A stretch of 5,554 nt of DNA from Prevotella sp. (lineage in GTDB: Bacteria; Bacteroidota; Bacteroidia; Bacteroidales; Bacteroidaceae). The notes beneath the pieces are model-generated. The model made no database searches and was not told the origin of the DNA. It was given only the letters and a program-made list of their open reading frames with translations. Every line of letters starts with the position of its first letter. Position 1 is the first letter of the stretch. Positions 1 through 5,554 of the stretch are shown one piece after another. The position numbers were made by a program, and so were the translations under genes. Where the stretch lies: contig JAJQAI010000269.1 of NCBI GenBank assembly GCA_021203915.1, positions 1 through 5,554 on the forward strand. The letters are read 5' to 3'.

Positions 1-1775
1 ATTTAAATGATATCCAACCATTGGAAGACTTCAATTGGGAAGAATTTGAAAATGGTGATAAAGAGCAAGCAACTCAAGCAGACCTTACAAAGGCCTATGA
101 TGAAACGCTTAACAAAGTAAGCGAGCACCAAGTAGTAGAAGGTAGAGTAACTGCCTTTGATAAAAAGGAAGTAGTTGTAAACATCGGTTACAAGAGTGAT
201 GGTGTTATTCCTGCAAGCGAATTCCGCTATAATCCAAATCTTCAGATTGGTGATATAGTAGAGGTTTACGTTGAAAATCAGGAAGATAAGCAAGGACAAC
301 TTCTACTTTCACACAAGAAAGCTCGTCTAAGCAAGAGCTGGGAACGTGTTAATGCCGCTCTTGAAGGTGGTGAGATAATTCAAGGATACATCAAGTGCCG
401 CACTAAGGGTGGTATGATTGTAGATGTATTTGGAATTGAAGCATTCTTACCTGGAAGTCAGATAGACGTACATCCTATCCGCGATTACGATGTGTTCGTA
501 AACAAGACAATGGAATTTAAAGTGGTAAAAATCAACCAAGAGTTCCGCAATGTAGTTGTTTCTCACAAGGCTTTAATAGAGGCCGAGCTAGAGGCACAAA
601 AGAAAGAAATTATCAGCAAACTCGAGAAAGGTCAGATTCTCGAAGGAACTGTCAAGAATATTACTTCCTATGGAGTATTTGTTGACCTAGGAGGTGTTGA
701 TGGACTCATCCATATTACTGACCTATCATGGGGAAGAGTAAGTGATCCTCACGAGGTAGTTACCTTAGATGAAAAGATAAACGTTGTTATACTAGACTTT
801 GATAACGAAAAGAAGCGTATCGCTCTAGGTCTAAAGCAACTAACTCCACACCCATGGGATGCACTAGATGAGAACCTCAGTGTAGGTGATCACGTTAAGG
901 GTAAGGTCGTAGTCATTGCTGACTATGGCGCCTTTGTAGAGATAGCTCAAGGAGTTGAAGGCCTTATACACGTTTCCGAGATGAGCTGGTCTCAACACTT
1001 ACGTAGTGCTCAAGAGTTCCTACACGTTGGGGATGAAATTGAGGCTGTAATTCTAACTTTGGATCGTGCTGAGAGGAAGATGTCACTTGGCATCAAGCAA
1101 TTAAAGGAAGATCCATGGGAAACAATCGAGGCTAAATACCCAATCGAAAGCCGTCACACAGCTAAGGTACGTAACTTCACAAACTTTGGTATATTCGTTG
1201 AACTTGAAGAAGGTGTTGATGGTCTTATCCATATAAGCGACTTGTCATGGACAAAGAAAGTAAAGCATCCATCTGAATTTACTCAAGTTGGAGAACCTAT
1301 TGATGTTGTTGTTCTTGAGATAGATAAAGAGAATCGTCGTTTAAGCCTTGGTCACAAGCAGCTTGAGGAAAATCCTTGGGATACTTATCAGACGATATAC
1401 ACTGCTGGTTCAGTCCACACTGGTAAGGTTGCCGAGATAATGGATAAAGGTGCAGTAATCAGCTTAAATGAAGGTGGTGAAGGTTTTGCAACTCCAAAAC
1501 ATCTTATTAAGGAGGATGGAACACAAGCACAGTTAGGTGAAGAGCTACCATTCAAAGTAATCGAGTTCGTTAAGGAGACAAAGCGCATCATACTATCTCA
1601 TTCTCGCACATTCGAGGAACCAAAGGAGGAGCCAAAGAAGACCCCTCGTAAGAAGACAAAGAAAGACGAGGCTCAAGAGGCTCAAGAGGCTGCAAATTCA
1701 GCAGCGGGAACAACTCTTGGAGACATCGATGCACTAGCTGAGTTAAAGGCTAAGATGGAAAATAAGGAAGAATAA
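1..1775 (+). CDS. rpsA: 30S ribosomal protein S1, 5' end cut by window edge
   Basis: Ribosomal protein S1 binds mRNA on the 30S subunit and helps recruit and unfold leaders. This matters in Bacteroidota, where Shine-Dalgarno sequences are mostly absent. Counting from the Leu/TTG codon at 21, six S1 (OB-fold) domains lie at about residues 36-102, 117-185, 204-275, 288-361, 377-448 and 463-529. Domains 3-5 carry the typical YGVFVDL...GLIH(I/V)S/T-(D/E)-(L/M)SW core. HPWD, DPWE and NPWD linkers follow at 277, 364 and 451, exactly 87 residues apart. A Lys/Glu-rich tail (about 530-560) leads to LGDIDALAELKAKME, typical of Bacteroidota S1. The frame is open to base 1 and reads L-N-D-I-Q-P before the TTG. 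Family members have a similar short segment before EDFNW, so the true ATG is probably a few codons upstream of the window and TTG at 21 is not the start. Stop TAA is at 1773-1775. There is no frameshift. The identification is very secure. Confidence 0.96.
   Translation, partial: LNDIQPLEDFNWEEFENGDKEQATQADLTKAYDETLNKVSEHQVVEGRVTAFDKKEVVVNIGYKSDGVIPASEFRYNPNLQIGDIVEVYVENQEDKQGQLLLSHKKARLSKSWERVNAALEGGEIIQGYIKCRTKGGMIVDVFGIEAFLPGSQIDVHPIRDYDVFVNKTMEFKVVKINQEFRNVVVSHKALIEAELEAQKKEIISKLEKGQILEGTVKNITSYGVFVDLGGVDGLIHITDLSWGRVSDPHEVVTLDEKINVVILDFDNEKKRIALGLKQLTPHPWDALDENLSVGDHVKGKVVVIADYGAFVEIAQGVEGLIHVSEMSWSQHLRSAQEFLHVGDEIEAVILTLDRAERKMSLGIKQLKEDPWETIEAKYPIESRHTAKVRNFTNFGIFVELEEGVDGLIHISDLSWTKKVKHPSEFTQVGEPIDVVVLEIDKENRRLSLGHKQLEENPWDTYQTIYTAGSVHTGKVAEIMDKGAVISLNEGGEGFATPKHLIKEDGTQAQLGEELPFKVIEFVKETKRIILSHSRTFEEPKEEPKKTPRKKTKKDEAQEAQEAANSAAGTTLGDIDALAELKAKMENKEE
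1668..1691 (+). repeat. 9-bp tandem repeat in the rpsA tail
   Basis: GAGGCTCAA occurs twice in tandem (1668-1676, 1677-1685), followed by a partial GAGGCT copy (1686-1691). It encodes EAQEAQEA in the low-complexity charged tail of S1. The unit is a multiple of three, so copy-number change would keep the frame. It is probably slippage-derived linker with no separate function. Confidence 0.7.
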
Positions 1776-1795
1776 ATTTTATCCCGTCTTAAATT

Positions 1796-1833
1796 AAAAA
1801 TCCCGCGATGCATTTGCTTTGCGGGATTTTTTT
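1796..1833 (+). terminator. Intrinsic terminator of rpsA
   Basis: An 11-bp perfect stem pairs AAAAATCCCGC (1796-1806) with GCGGGATTTTT (1821-1831) around a 14-nt loop (1807-1820). Seven consecutive T residues (1827-1833) follow the G/C core. The structure begins 20 bases after the rpsA stop codon, where a Rho-independent terminator is expected. The A-run on the left arm would give a T-run on the other strand, so some bidirectional activity is possible. The loop contains the -33 box of the proposed clpC promoter. Confidence 0.92.
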
Positions 1834-1844
1834 ATCTACATTTG
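1813..1844 (+). promoter_or_regulatory. Bacteroidota-type promoter for clpC
   Basis: A -33 box TTTG (1813-1816) and a -7 box TACATTTG (1837-1844) are separated by 20 bases. Both match the Bacteroidota primary-sigma consensus (TTTG, about 19-21 bases, TAnnTTTG) exactly. Transcription would start near 1850, leaving a clpC leader of about 160 nt. The -33 box lies in the loop of the rpsA terminator and the spacer covers its right arm and T-tract, so the two signals share DNA. The call rests on consensus match and position only. Confidence 0.72.
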
Positions 1845-1932
1845 CATAACATAGGAGAAGTTCTTTTTAAAATGAAGCAATAAAGGATAAATCCTGCCGT
1901 TTTGTTATCATAGCCATAATTTGGCACGCTAT

Positions 1933-1949
1933 TTGCTATATTTTAGCAA
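1933..1949. promoter_or_regulatory. Inverted repeat TTGCTA-N5-TAGCAA in the clpC leader
   Basis: A perfect 6-bp inverted repeat has its left arm at 1933-1938 and right arm at 1944-1949 around the loop TATTT. It lies about 60 bases before the clpC start and about 85 bases after the proposed transcription start. It could be a small leader hairpin or a dimeric regulator site. It does not match CIRCE (TTAGCACTC-N9-GAGTGCTAA). Role unknown; a repeat this short in A/T-rich DNA can occur by chance. Confidence 0.35.
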
Positions 1950-1986
1950 GACCCAACTTTTTAAGCCCTGAGGTTTTAAAGTGGTC
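1950..1986 (+). promoter_or_regulatory. Imperfect stem-loop in the clpC 5' leader
   Basis: The bases can fold into one long imperfect hairpin. The inner stem GCC/GGT (1965-1967 with 1972-1974, one G-U pair) closes the tetraloop CTGA. A/T pairs follow with one T-T mismatch and a bulge. AC/GT and GACC/GGTC (1950-1953 with 1983-1986) close the base, with CA bulged at 1954-1955. It ends 23 bases before the clpC ATG. Those 23 bases are almost all A and T and have no Shine-Dalgarno sequence, so they form an open landing site after a structured element. No T-tract follows, so it is not a simple terminator. A role in translational or stability control is inference. Confidence 0.4.
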
Positions 1987-2009
1987 AAAAATAAATAAAG
2001 AATAAATAT

Positions 2010-4583
2010 ATGGCAAGTCAATTTTCACCAAAAGTATCTCAGATTTTGGCATTTTCTCGTGAAGAAGCGAATCGTTTATCTAGCAGGTATGTCGGTCCGG
2101 AGCATATACTTCTGGCCATCATGAGAGATAAGACTGGCTTGGTAACGGAAATGTTTCTAAAAAAGGATGTCAATATACAATTCATAAAAAGAGAATTAGA
2201 AAGAAAAGTTAGGGAGCAAGAATATCCTTTTTCTCTAGATACTAACCAAATAGAGCTTAACGAAAAAGCTCACGAAGTTCTTCGTTTAGCTATTCTTGAG
2301 GCTAGAAGTCAATCTAGAGTGATGGTAGGCGAAGAGCATTTGTTGCTAGCTATACTCAAAGAAGGCTATGAGAATGGGGCTAAGCAGGTGTTAGAATTTA
2401 ATAATATAACCTATGATAATATTCTAACATATTTTCAAGAAAAGAAAAAGCCTGTTACTGATGGACTTGATATTCCAGATAAAGATGATGAGGATGATCA
2501 ACTCAGCATAAATGGCAACAACTCACGCCGTGTACCTCTTCATGAGGTTACAACAGCCAAGCGACCTGGAGGGAAAACTCCTGTACTTGACACCTTTGGT
2601 GTTGACCTTACTCAAGCTGCTATGGAGGGTAAGCTAGACCCTGTTGTAGGTAGAGAAAAAGAGACTCTACGCGTTATGGAGATTATCTGCCGTAGGAAAA
2701 AGAATAATCCAATTCTTATTGGAGAACCAGGCGTAGGTAAGAGCGCTATTGTTGAAGGGTTAGCGCAACTAATCAAAAATAAACAAACCTCCCCTATCCT
2801 ATTTGATAAACGCCTAATAAGCCTTGATATGACAGCTATTGTAGCTGGAACTAAATATCGTGGACAATTTGAAGAACGCGTTAGGGCACTTATTAAAGAA
2901 ATAGAACAAAATCCCGATGTAATAGTTTTCATCGACGAGATACACATGATTGTAGGAGCAGGTTCTGCCCCTGGTTCTATGGATGCAGCTAATATTCTAA
3001 AACCATCTCTAGCTCGTGGAACAATACAGTGTATCGGTTCTACAACGCTTGATGAATATCGTAATTCGATAGAAAAAGATGGTGCTTTAGAAAGGCGTTT
3101 CCAAAAGGTTCTTGTTGAACCAACAAGCTCAGAGGAGACTCTGAAAATACTTAACAATATTAAGGAACGTTATGAGCATCACCACAATGTTACTTACTCG
3201 GACGAGGCAATAATGGCATGTGTAAAGCTAACTGATCAATATGTAACTGATCGTTCTTTCCCAGATAAGGCCATTGATGCTTTGGACGAATCAGGCTCGT
3301 GCGTACATCTAAAGAATGCTCATGTACCTCCAGAGATTAAGCAAAAAGAAAGTGAAATTGCTTATGTAATTGAGCAAAAACAAACTGCCGTGGGCAATCA
3401 AAACTTTGAACTTGCAGCTAGCTATAGGGATCGCCAAGGAGAACTTGAGAGGGAGCTAACCCGTCTTAAGGACGAATGGGCAAATAGCTCTAATACAAAG
3501 CGTGAGACTGTCACTGAGCATGATGTGGCAAAGGTAATTTCTATAATGACAGGTGTCCCTGTAAGTAGAATGGAAGAATCAGAAGGTATACGTCTTAGCA
3601 ATATGAATCAAGACTTAAAGAAAGCCGTAATAGCTCAAGACGGGGCCATCGATAAAATAGTTAAGGCTATCCAACGTAATCGTGTCGGTCTTCGTGCCAA
3701 AGATCGCCCAATTGGAGCATTTATGTTCCTTGGTCCAACAGGTGTGGGTAAAACCTATTTAGCAAAGAAGCTGGCTGAGGTTATGTTTGGTTCGAGTGAC
3801 GCTCTTATCCGTATTGATATGAGTGAATATGGTGAAAGCTTTAATACCTCACGCTTGGTAGGTGCTCCTCCGGGATATGTAGGTTATGAAGAAGGTGGAC
3901 AACTCACCGAAAGAGTTCGTCGTAAGCCCTACTCTATAGTCTTGCTCGATGAGATAGAAAAAGCACATACTAATGTATTTAATATGCTGTTGCAAGTCCT
4001 TGACGATGGTCGTCTTACTGATGGAGTTGGTCGTACGATAGATTTCCGCAATACCATCGTAATAATGACTAGCAATACTGGAACACGTCAATTAAAGGAG
4101 TTTGGAAGAGGTGTTGGCTTCAATGCTTCAAGCCTAGGGCTAAATATGGATGAAAAGGACAAGGAATATGCACGTGGAATCATTCAAAAAAGTTTAAGTA
4201 AGCAGTTTAGTCCTGAATTTTTAAATCGCTTAGATGAGATTATAACTTTTGATCAACTTGATCTTGAGGCTATCAAGAAGATTATAGATATAGAACTTCA
4301 AGGGCTCTACTCAAGAGTTGCAGAATTAGGCTATAGCCTAAAAGTAACCGATAGCGCTAAAGAGTTTGTTGCAACAAAGGGTTATGATGTGCAATTTGGA
4401 GCGCGCCCACTTAAACGTGCTGTTCAAACTCATATTGAAGATGGTATTTGTGAGATACTCCTTTCGGGTAAACTTTCCTTAGGTGATCAAATCACTGTTG
4501 AAAAGGATTCCTCCAAAGATAAACTAAAGTTTACTCATCGAAAAAGTGCTCAGAAAAAACAAATAGAAAAAGCCCAAATATAA
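2010..4583 (+). CDS. clpC: ATP-dependent Clp protease ATP-binding subunit ClpC
   Basis: Cytoplasmic Hsp100 AAA+ unfoldase that should form a hexamer and feed substrates to ClpP. The order is: two Clp_N repeats (about 5-70 and 82-145); an acidic linker (about 150-165); and D1, with Walker A GEPGVGKS 238-245, pore loop KYRG 282-285, Walker B VIVFIDE to 310 and GALERRF 358-364. A short middle segment with a UVR-like coiled coil (about 450-490) follows. Then comes D2, with Walker A GPTGVGKT 575-582, pore loop GAPPGYVGY 618-626, Walker B Asp647-Glu648, FLNRLDE with Arg740, and sensor-2 GARP 797-800. The UVR segment in place of a long M-domain marks ClpC rather than ClpB. VGFN (702-705) matches the ClpP-docking loop of ClpC proteins. 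At 857 residues with every catalytic motif present, it looks complete and active. The ATG has an A/T-rich leader without Shine-Dalgarno. No ctsR, mcsA or mcsB is adjacent, so Firmicutes-type control is not indicated. The basic C-terminal tail (HRKSAQKKQIEK) is probably variable. Confidence 0.96.
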   Translation: MASQFSPKVSQILAFSREEANRLSSRYVGPEHILLAIMRDKTGLVTEMFLKKDVNIQFIKRELERKVREQEYPFSLDTNQIELNEKAHEVLRLAILEARSQSRVMVGEEHLLLAILKEGYENGAKQVLEFNNITYDNILTYFQEKKKPVTDGLDIPDKDDEDDQLSINGNNSRRVPLHEVTTAKRPGGKTPVLDTFGVDLTQAAMEGKLDPVVGREKETLRVMEIICRRKKNNPILIGEPGVGKSAIVEGLAQLIKNKQTSPILFDKRLISLDMTAIVAGTKYRGQFEERVRALIKEIEQNPDVIVFIDEIHMIVGAGSAPGSMDAANILKPSLARGTIQCIGSTTLDEYRNSIEKDGALERRFQKVLVEPTSSEETLKILNNIKERYEHHHNVTYSDEAIMACVKLTDQYVTDRSFPDKAIDALDESGSCVHLKNAHVPPEIKQKESEIAYVIEQKQTAVGNQNFELAASYRDRQGELERELTRLKDEWANSSNTKRETVTEHDVAKVISIMTGVPVSRMEESEGIRLSNMNQDLKKAVIAQDGAIDKIVKAIQRNRVGLRAKDRPIGAFMFLGPTGVGKTYLAKKLAEVMFGSSDALIRIDMSEYGESFNTSRLVGAPPGYVGYEEGGQLTERVRRKPYSIVLLDEIEKAHTNVFNMLLQVLDDGRLTDGVGRTIDFRNTIVIMTSNTGTRQLKEFGRGVGFNASSLGLNMDEKDKEYARGIIQKSLSKQFSPEFLNRLDEIITFDQLDLEAIKKIIDIELQGLYSRVAELGYSLKVTDSAKEFVATKGYDVQFGARPLKRAVQTHIEDGICEILLSGKLSLGDQITVEKDSSKDKLKFTHRKSAQKKQIEKAQI

Positions 4584-4594
4584 TTAAAGGCTTT
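4569..4594 (+). terminator. Weak candidate terminator at the clpC stop
   Basis: AAAGCC (4569-4574) can pair with GGCTTT (4589-4594) across a 14-nt A/T loop that includes the clpC stop codon (4581-4583). The stem is only 6 bp and the downstream sequence (ATCTGTG) is not a T-run, so intrinsic termination would be weak. The stronger hairpin at 4648-4686 may serve as backup for clpC. Confidence 0.3.
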
Positions 4595-4647
4595 ATCTGT
4601 GATTAAACATTTACCTTAACGTTTACTACTTAAGTCCTTAAAATATA

Positions 4648-4686
4648 GATGTTTCCATTATTATCTAACGGTAATATGGAAACATC
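4648..4686 (-). terminator. Hairpin between convergent genes, terminator of the minus-strand gene
   Basis: GATGTTTCCA (4648-4657) pairs perfectly with TGGAAACATC (4677-4686). After a one-base bulge at 4658, TATTATC (4659-4665) pairs with GGTAATA (4670-4676), with one G-U pair, closing loop TAAC. That gives about 17 pairs in all. On the minus strand it is followed by TATATTTT, a moderate T-rich tract, and it spans the stop codon of the minus-strand gene (4661-4663). On the plus strand it is followed by CTTGTTTTACTT, so it could also stop clpC read-through. The structure is clear in the sequence; termination in either direction is inferred. Confidence 0.7.
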
Positions 4687-5470
4687 CTTGTTTTACTTCA
4701 TACTTAACAAAACAACGCTTTTCTTCTCTAAAATCACGAAGAACTTCGCTTAAAACCCATTTTAAGGTATCATTTCTAACTGCACGACGCTCAAGGGAAT
4801 CAGGGTCACTAACTGTCTTGTAACGGTTATAGCAAATGTCAAAAGTCGTACCATAAAGGTGACAAGAGTTTTCCATTGCATTGTGGTTATGATGACGAAG
4901 TTTATCCACATCTTCCTTCGTTCTAAGTACACTAGTAACAATTATTTGGTGAAGTGGAATTCCCTTTATTTGCAAACTATCATAAAAACTTCGGCCAATG
5001 TCTCCAAGAAGAACAGCAGCTTTTGGAACAAGGTACGGGATACTACTTTTTAGCTGGTCTACATAGTAATAAGGGCTTGCTCCAACATAAACGAGTTCCG
5101 CTTTGCGACTCTCAGCATCAACGCGGTTATCAACAGGCTTTACACCAAAGGTTTGAGCTGAGGCCATTTGCACGTCCTGTCCATCTGGAAAACTTCGGCT
5201 AAACCCTGGGACACTAATGATTTTATTCTTTATTTCATTATCGTTAGAGTCATAAAAATTTGTTAGGGGTAAACAGGAGGAAGTCTCTTTTTTCTCTTTG
5301 GTTTTATTTTTCACCAAAGCCTTTTGCTTAGAGTTTTCTTTATGGATGGAATCTTTGGATGGTGTTTTTGCAATCGATGGGAATATTAAACGTATAAGAG
5401 CTAACACGATGACAATTATCGTGAAATAAAGAAGATACCTGTTTTTTGTAATCTTAAAAGAGAATTTCAT
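4661..5470 (-). CDS. Membrane-anchored DUF5715-like protein with LAS/M15 zinc-peptidase motif
   Basis: A 269-residue protein with a short basic N-terminus, one hydrophobic segment at about 12-30 (YLLYFTIIVIVLALIRLIF), a Lys-rich linker (about 34-62) and a C-terminal domain. The layout suggests a signal anchor with the domain outside the inner membrane. VTSVLRT (178-184) followed by SCHLYGTTFD (202-211) matches the SxHxxGxxxD zinc motif of LAS/M15 peptidases (VanY, MepA, hedgehog-like). FHITV (264-268) near the C-terminus resembles the segment with the last zinc ligand. Likely ligands are His204, Asp211 and His265. The usual ExxH glutamate is not in place: position 262 is Gly and the nearest Glu is 258. 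Cys203, Cys213 and Cys263 lie beside these residues. I recognise it as resembling Bacteroidota DUF5715 proteins; peptidoglycan peptidase activity is inference. Only one Met (102) follows the start, and ATG at 5470 is supported by the membrane segment and a promoter just upstream. It converges on clpC. Confidence 0.85.
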   Translation of the reverse strand: MKFSFKITKNRYLLYFTIIVIVLALIRLIFPSIAKTPSKDSIHKENSKQKALVKNKTKEKKETSSCLPLTNFYDSNDNEIKNKIISVPGFSRSFPDGQDVQMASAQTFGVKPVDNRVDAESRKAELVYVGASPYYYVDQLKSSIPYLVPKAAVLLGDIGRSFYDSLQIKGIPLHQIIVTSVLRTKEDVDKLRHHNHNAMENSCHLYGTTFDICYNRYKTVSDPDSLERRAVRNDTLKWVLSEVLRDFREEKRCFVKYEVKQGCFHITVR

Positions 5471-5477
5471 ACGTTCG

Positions 5478-5497
5478 TTTGCAAAACTGCTTGCAAA
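5478..5497. repeat. Paired TTGCAAA repeat at the minus-strand transcription start
   Basis: TTGCAAA occurs at 5479-5485 and 5491-5497, 12 bases apart start to start. The first copy lies within the palindrome TTTGCAAA (5478-5485). The second overlaps the -7 element of the minus-strand gene. Sites about one helical turn apart over a promoter could be an operator, but part of the match is explained by the -7 box itself. Low confidence in function. Confidence 0.35.
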
Positions 5498-5501
5498 GAT
5501 A
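5494..5501 (-). promoter_or_regulatory. -7 promoter element for the DUF5715-like gene
   Basis: On the minus strand this reads TATCTTTG, an exact match to the Bacteroidota -7 consensus TAnnTTTG, 23 bases before the ATG. Transcription would start about 7 bases downstream, giving a leader of under 20 nt. The -33 position (about 5521-5526) reads roughly GCTG instead of TTTG, so the promoter may be weak or activator-dependent. There is no Shine-Dalgarno sequence. Confidence 0.55.
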
Positions 5502-5554
5502 TTGCTTTTAAATTAATTAATCAGCTTAAATCGACGCCATTTGTGATAAAAATC

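Noticed and set aside
21..23. TTG codon as the start of rpsA
   Set aside because: The frame is open upstream to base 1 and encodes L-N-D-I-Q-P, which fits the short segment before EDFNW in Bacteroidota S1. The gene is therefore truncated by the window, not TTG-initiated.
1872..1883. Micro-ORF ATG-AAG-CAA-TAA in the clpC leader
   Set aside because: Three codons can arise by chance in A/T-rich DNA and nothing else supports translation or a leader-peptide role.
1884..1895. Small hairpin AGGA-TAAA-TCCT in the clpC leader
   Set aside because: A 4-bp stem is too short to support as a functional structure by itself.
1983..1999. CtsR-like operator upstream of clpC (GGTCAAA at 1983-1989)
   Set aside because: Only one half-site matches. 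The second heptad position reads AAATAAA, and CtsR is a Firmicutes/Actinobacteria-type regulator not expected here. The half-site is also explained by the hairpin base and the A-rich ramp.
2612..3157. 181-codon minus-strand open frame inside clpC
   Set aside because: It is antisense to the D1 ATPase coding sequence, has no recognisable domain, and is best explained as a shadow of codon use in clpC. The same holds for the smaller antisense frames inside rpsA and clpC and the plus-strand frames at 4859-5202.
5513..5554. Possible 3' end of another minus-strand gene at the window edge (reads DFYHKWRRFKLIN then TAA)
   Set aside because: Only 13 codons are visible and the other two minus-strand frames are also open at the edge, so no frame can be preferred and no product recognised.

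Overview
The window looks like chromosomal core sequence from a member of the Bacteroidota, most likely order Bacteroidales. Three things point there. The S1 protein is of the Bacteroidota type, with an N-terminus around EDFNWEEFENG and a C-terminus around LGDIDALAELKAKME. Two sites match the Bacteroidota promoter -7 consensus TAnnTTTG exactly. The gene starts lack Shine-Dalgarno sequences and sit behind A/T-rich leaders. I cannot name the genus. No mobile element, CRISPR array, tRNA or rRNA is visible.

Layout: (1) 1-1775, plus strand: rpsA (30S ribosomal protein S1), cut only at its first few codons by the window edge. (2) 1776-2009: a 234-base intergenic region with a strong intrinsic terminator for rpsA, a near-ideal clpC promoter nested inside that terminator, and a leader of about 160 nt with two inverted repeats. 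(3) 2010-4583, plus strand: clpC, a complete two-AAA+ module Clp ATPase. (4) 4584-4660: a 77-base convergent gap flanked by hairpins. (5) 4661-5470, minus strand: a membrane-anchored protein resembling the DUF5715 family, with a motif of the LAS/M15 zinc peptidases. (6) 5471-5554: the minus-strand promoter region of that gene, running to the window edge.

The genes do not form one operon. rpsA (translation) and clpC (regulated proteolysis and protein quality control) share an orientation but are separated by a terminator and an independent promoter. The third gene converges on clpC and is probably a cell-envelope protein. I see no clearly new multi-gene system. The most interesting points are the promoter/terminator overlap before clpC, the structured clpC leader, the putative zinc site of the minus-strand protein (no canonical ExxH glutamate, several cysteines close by), and the terminator-like hairpin whose arm also encodes that protein's last putative zinc-ligand motif.
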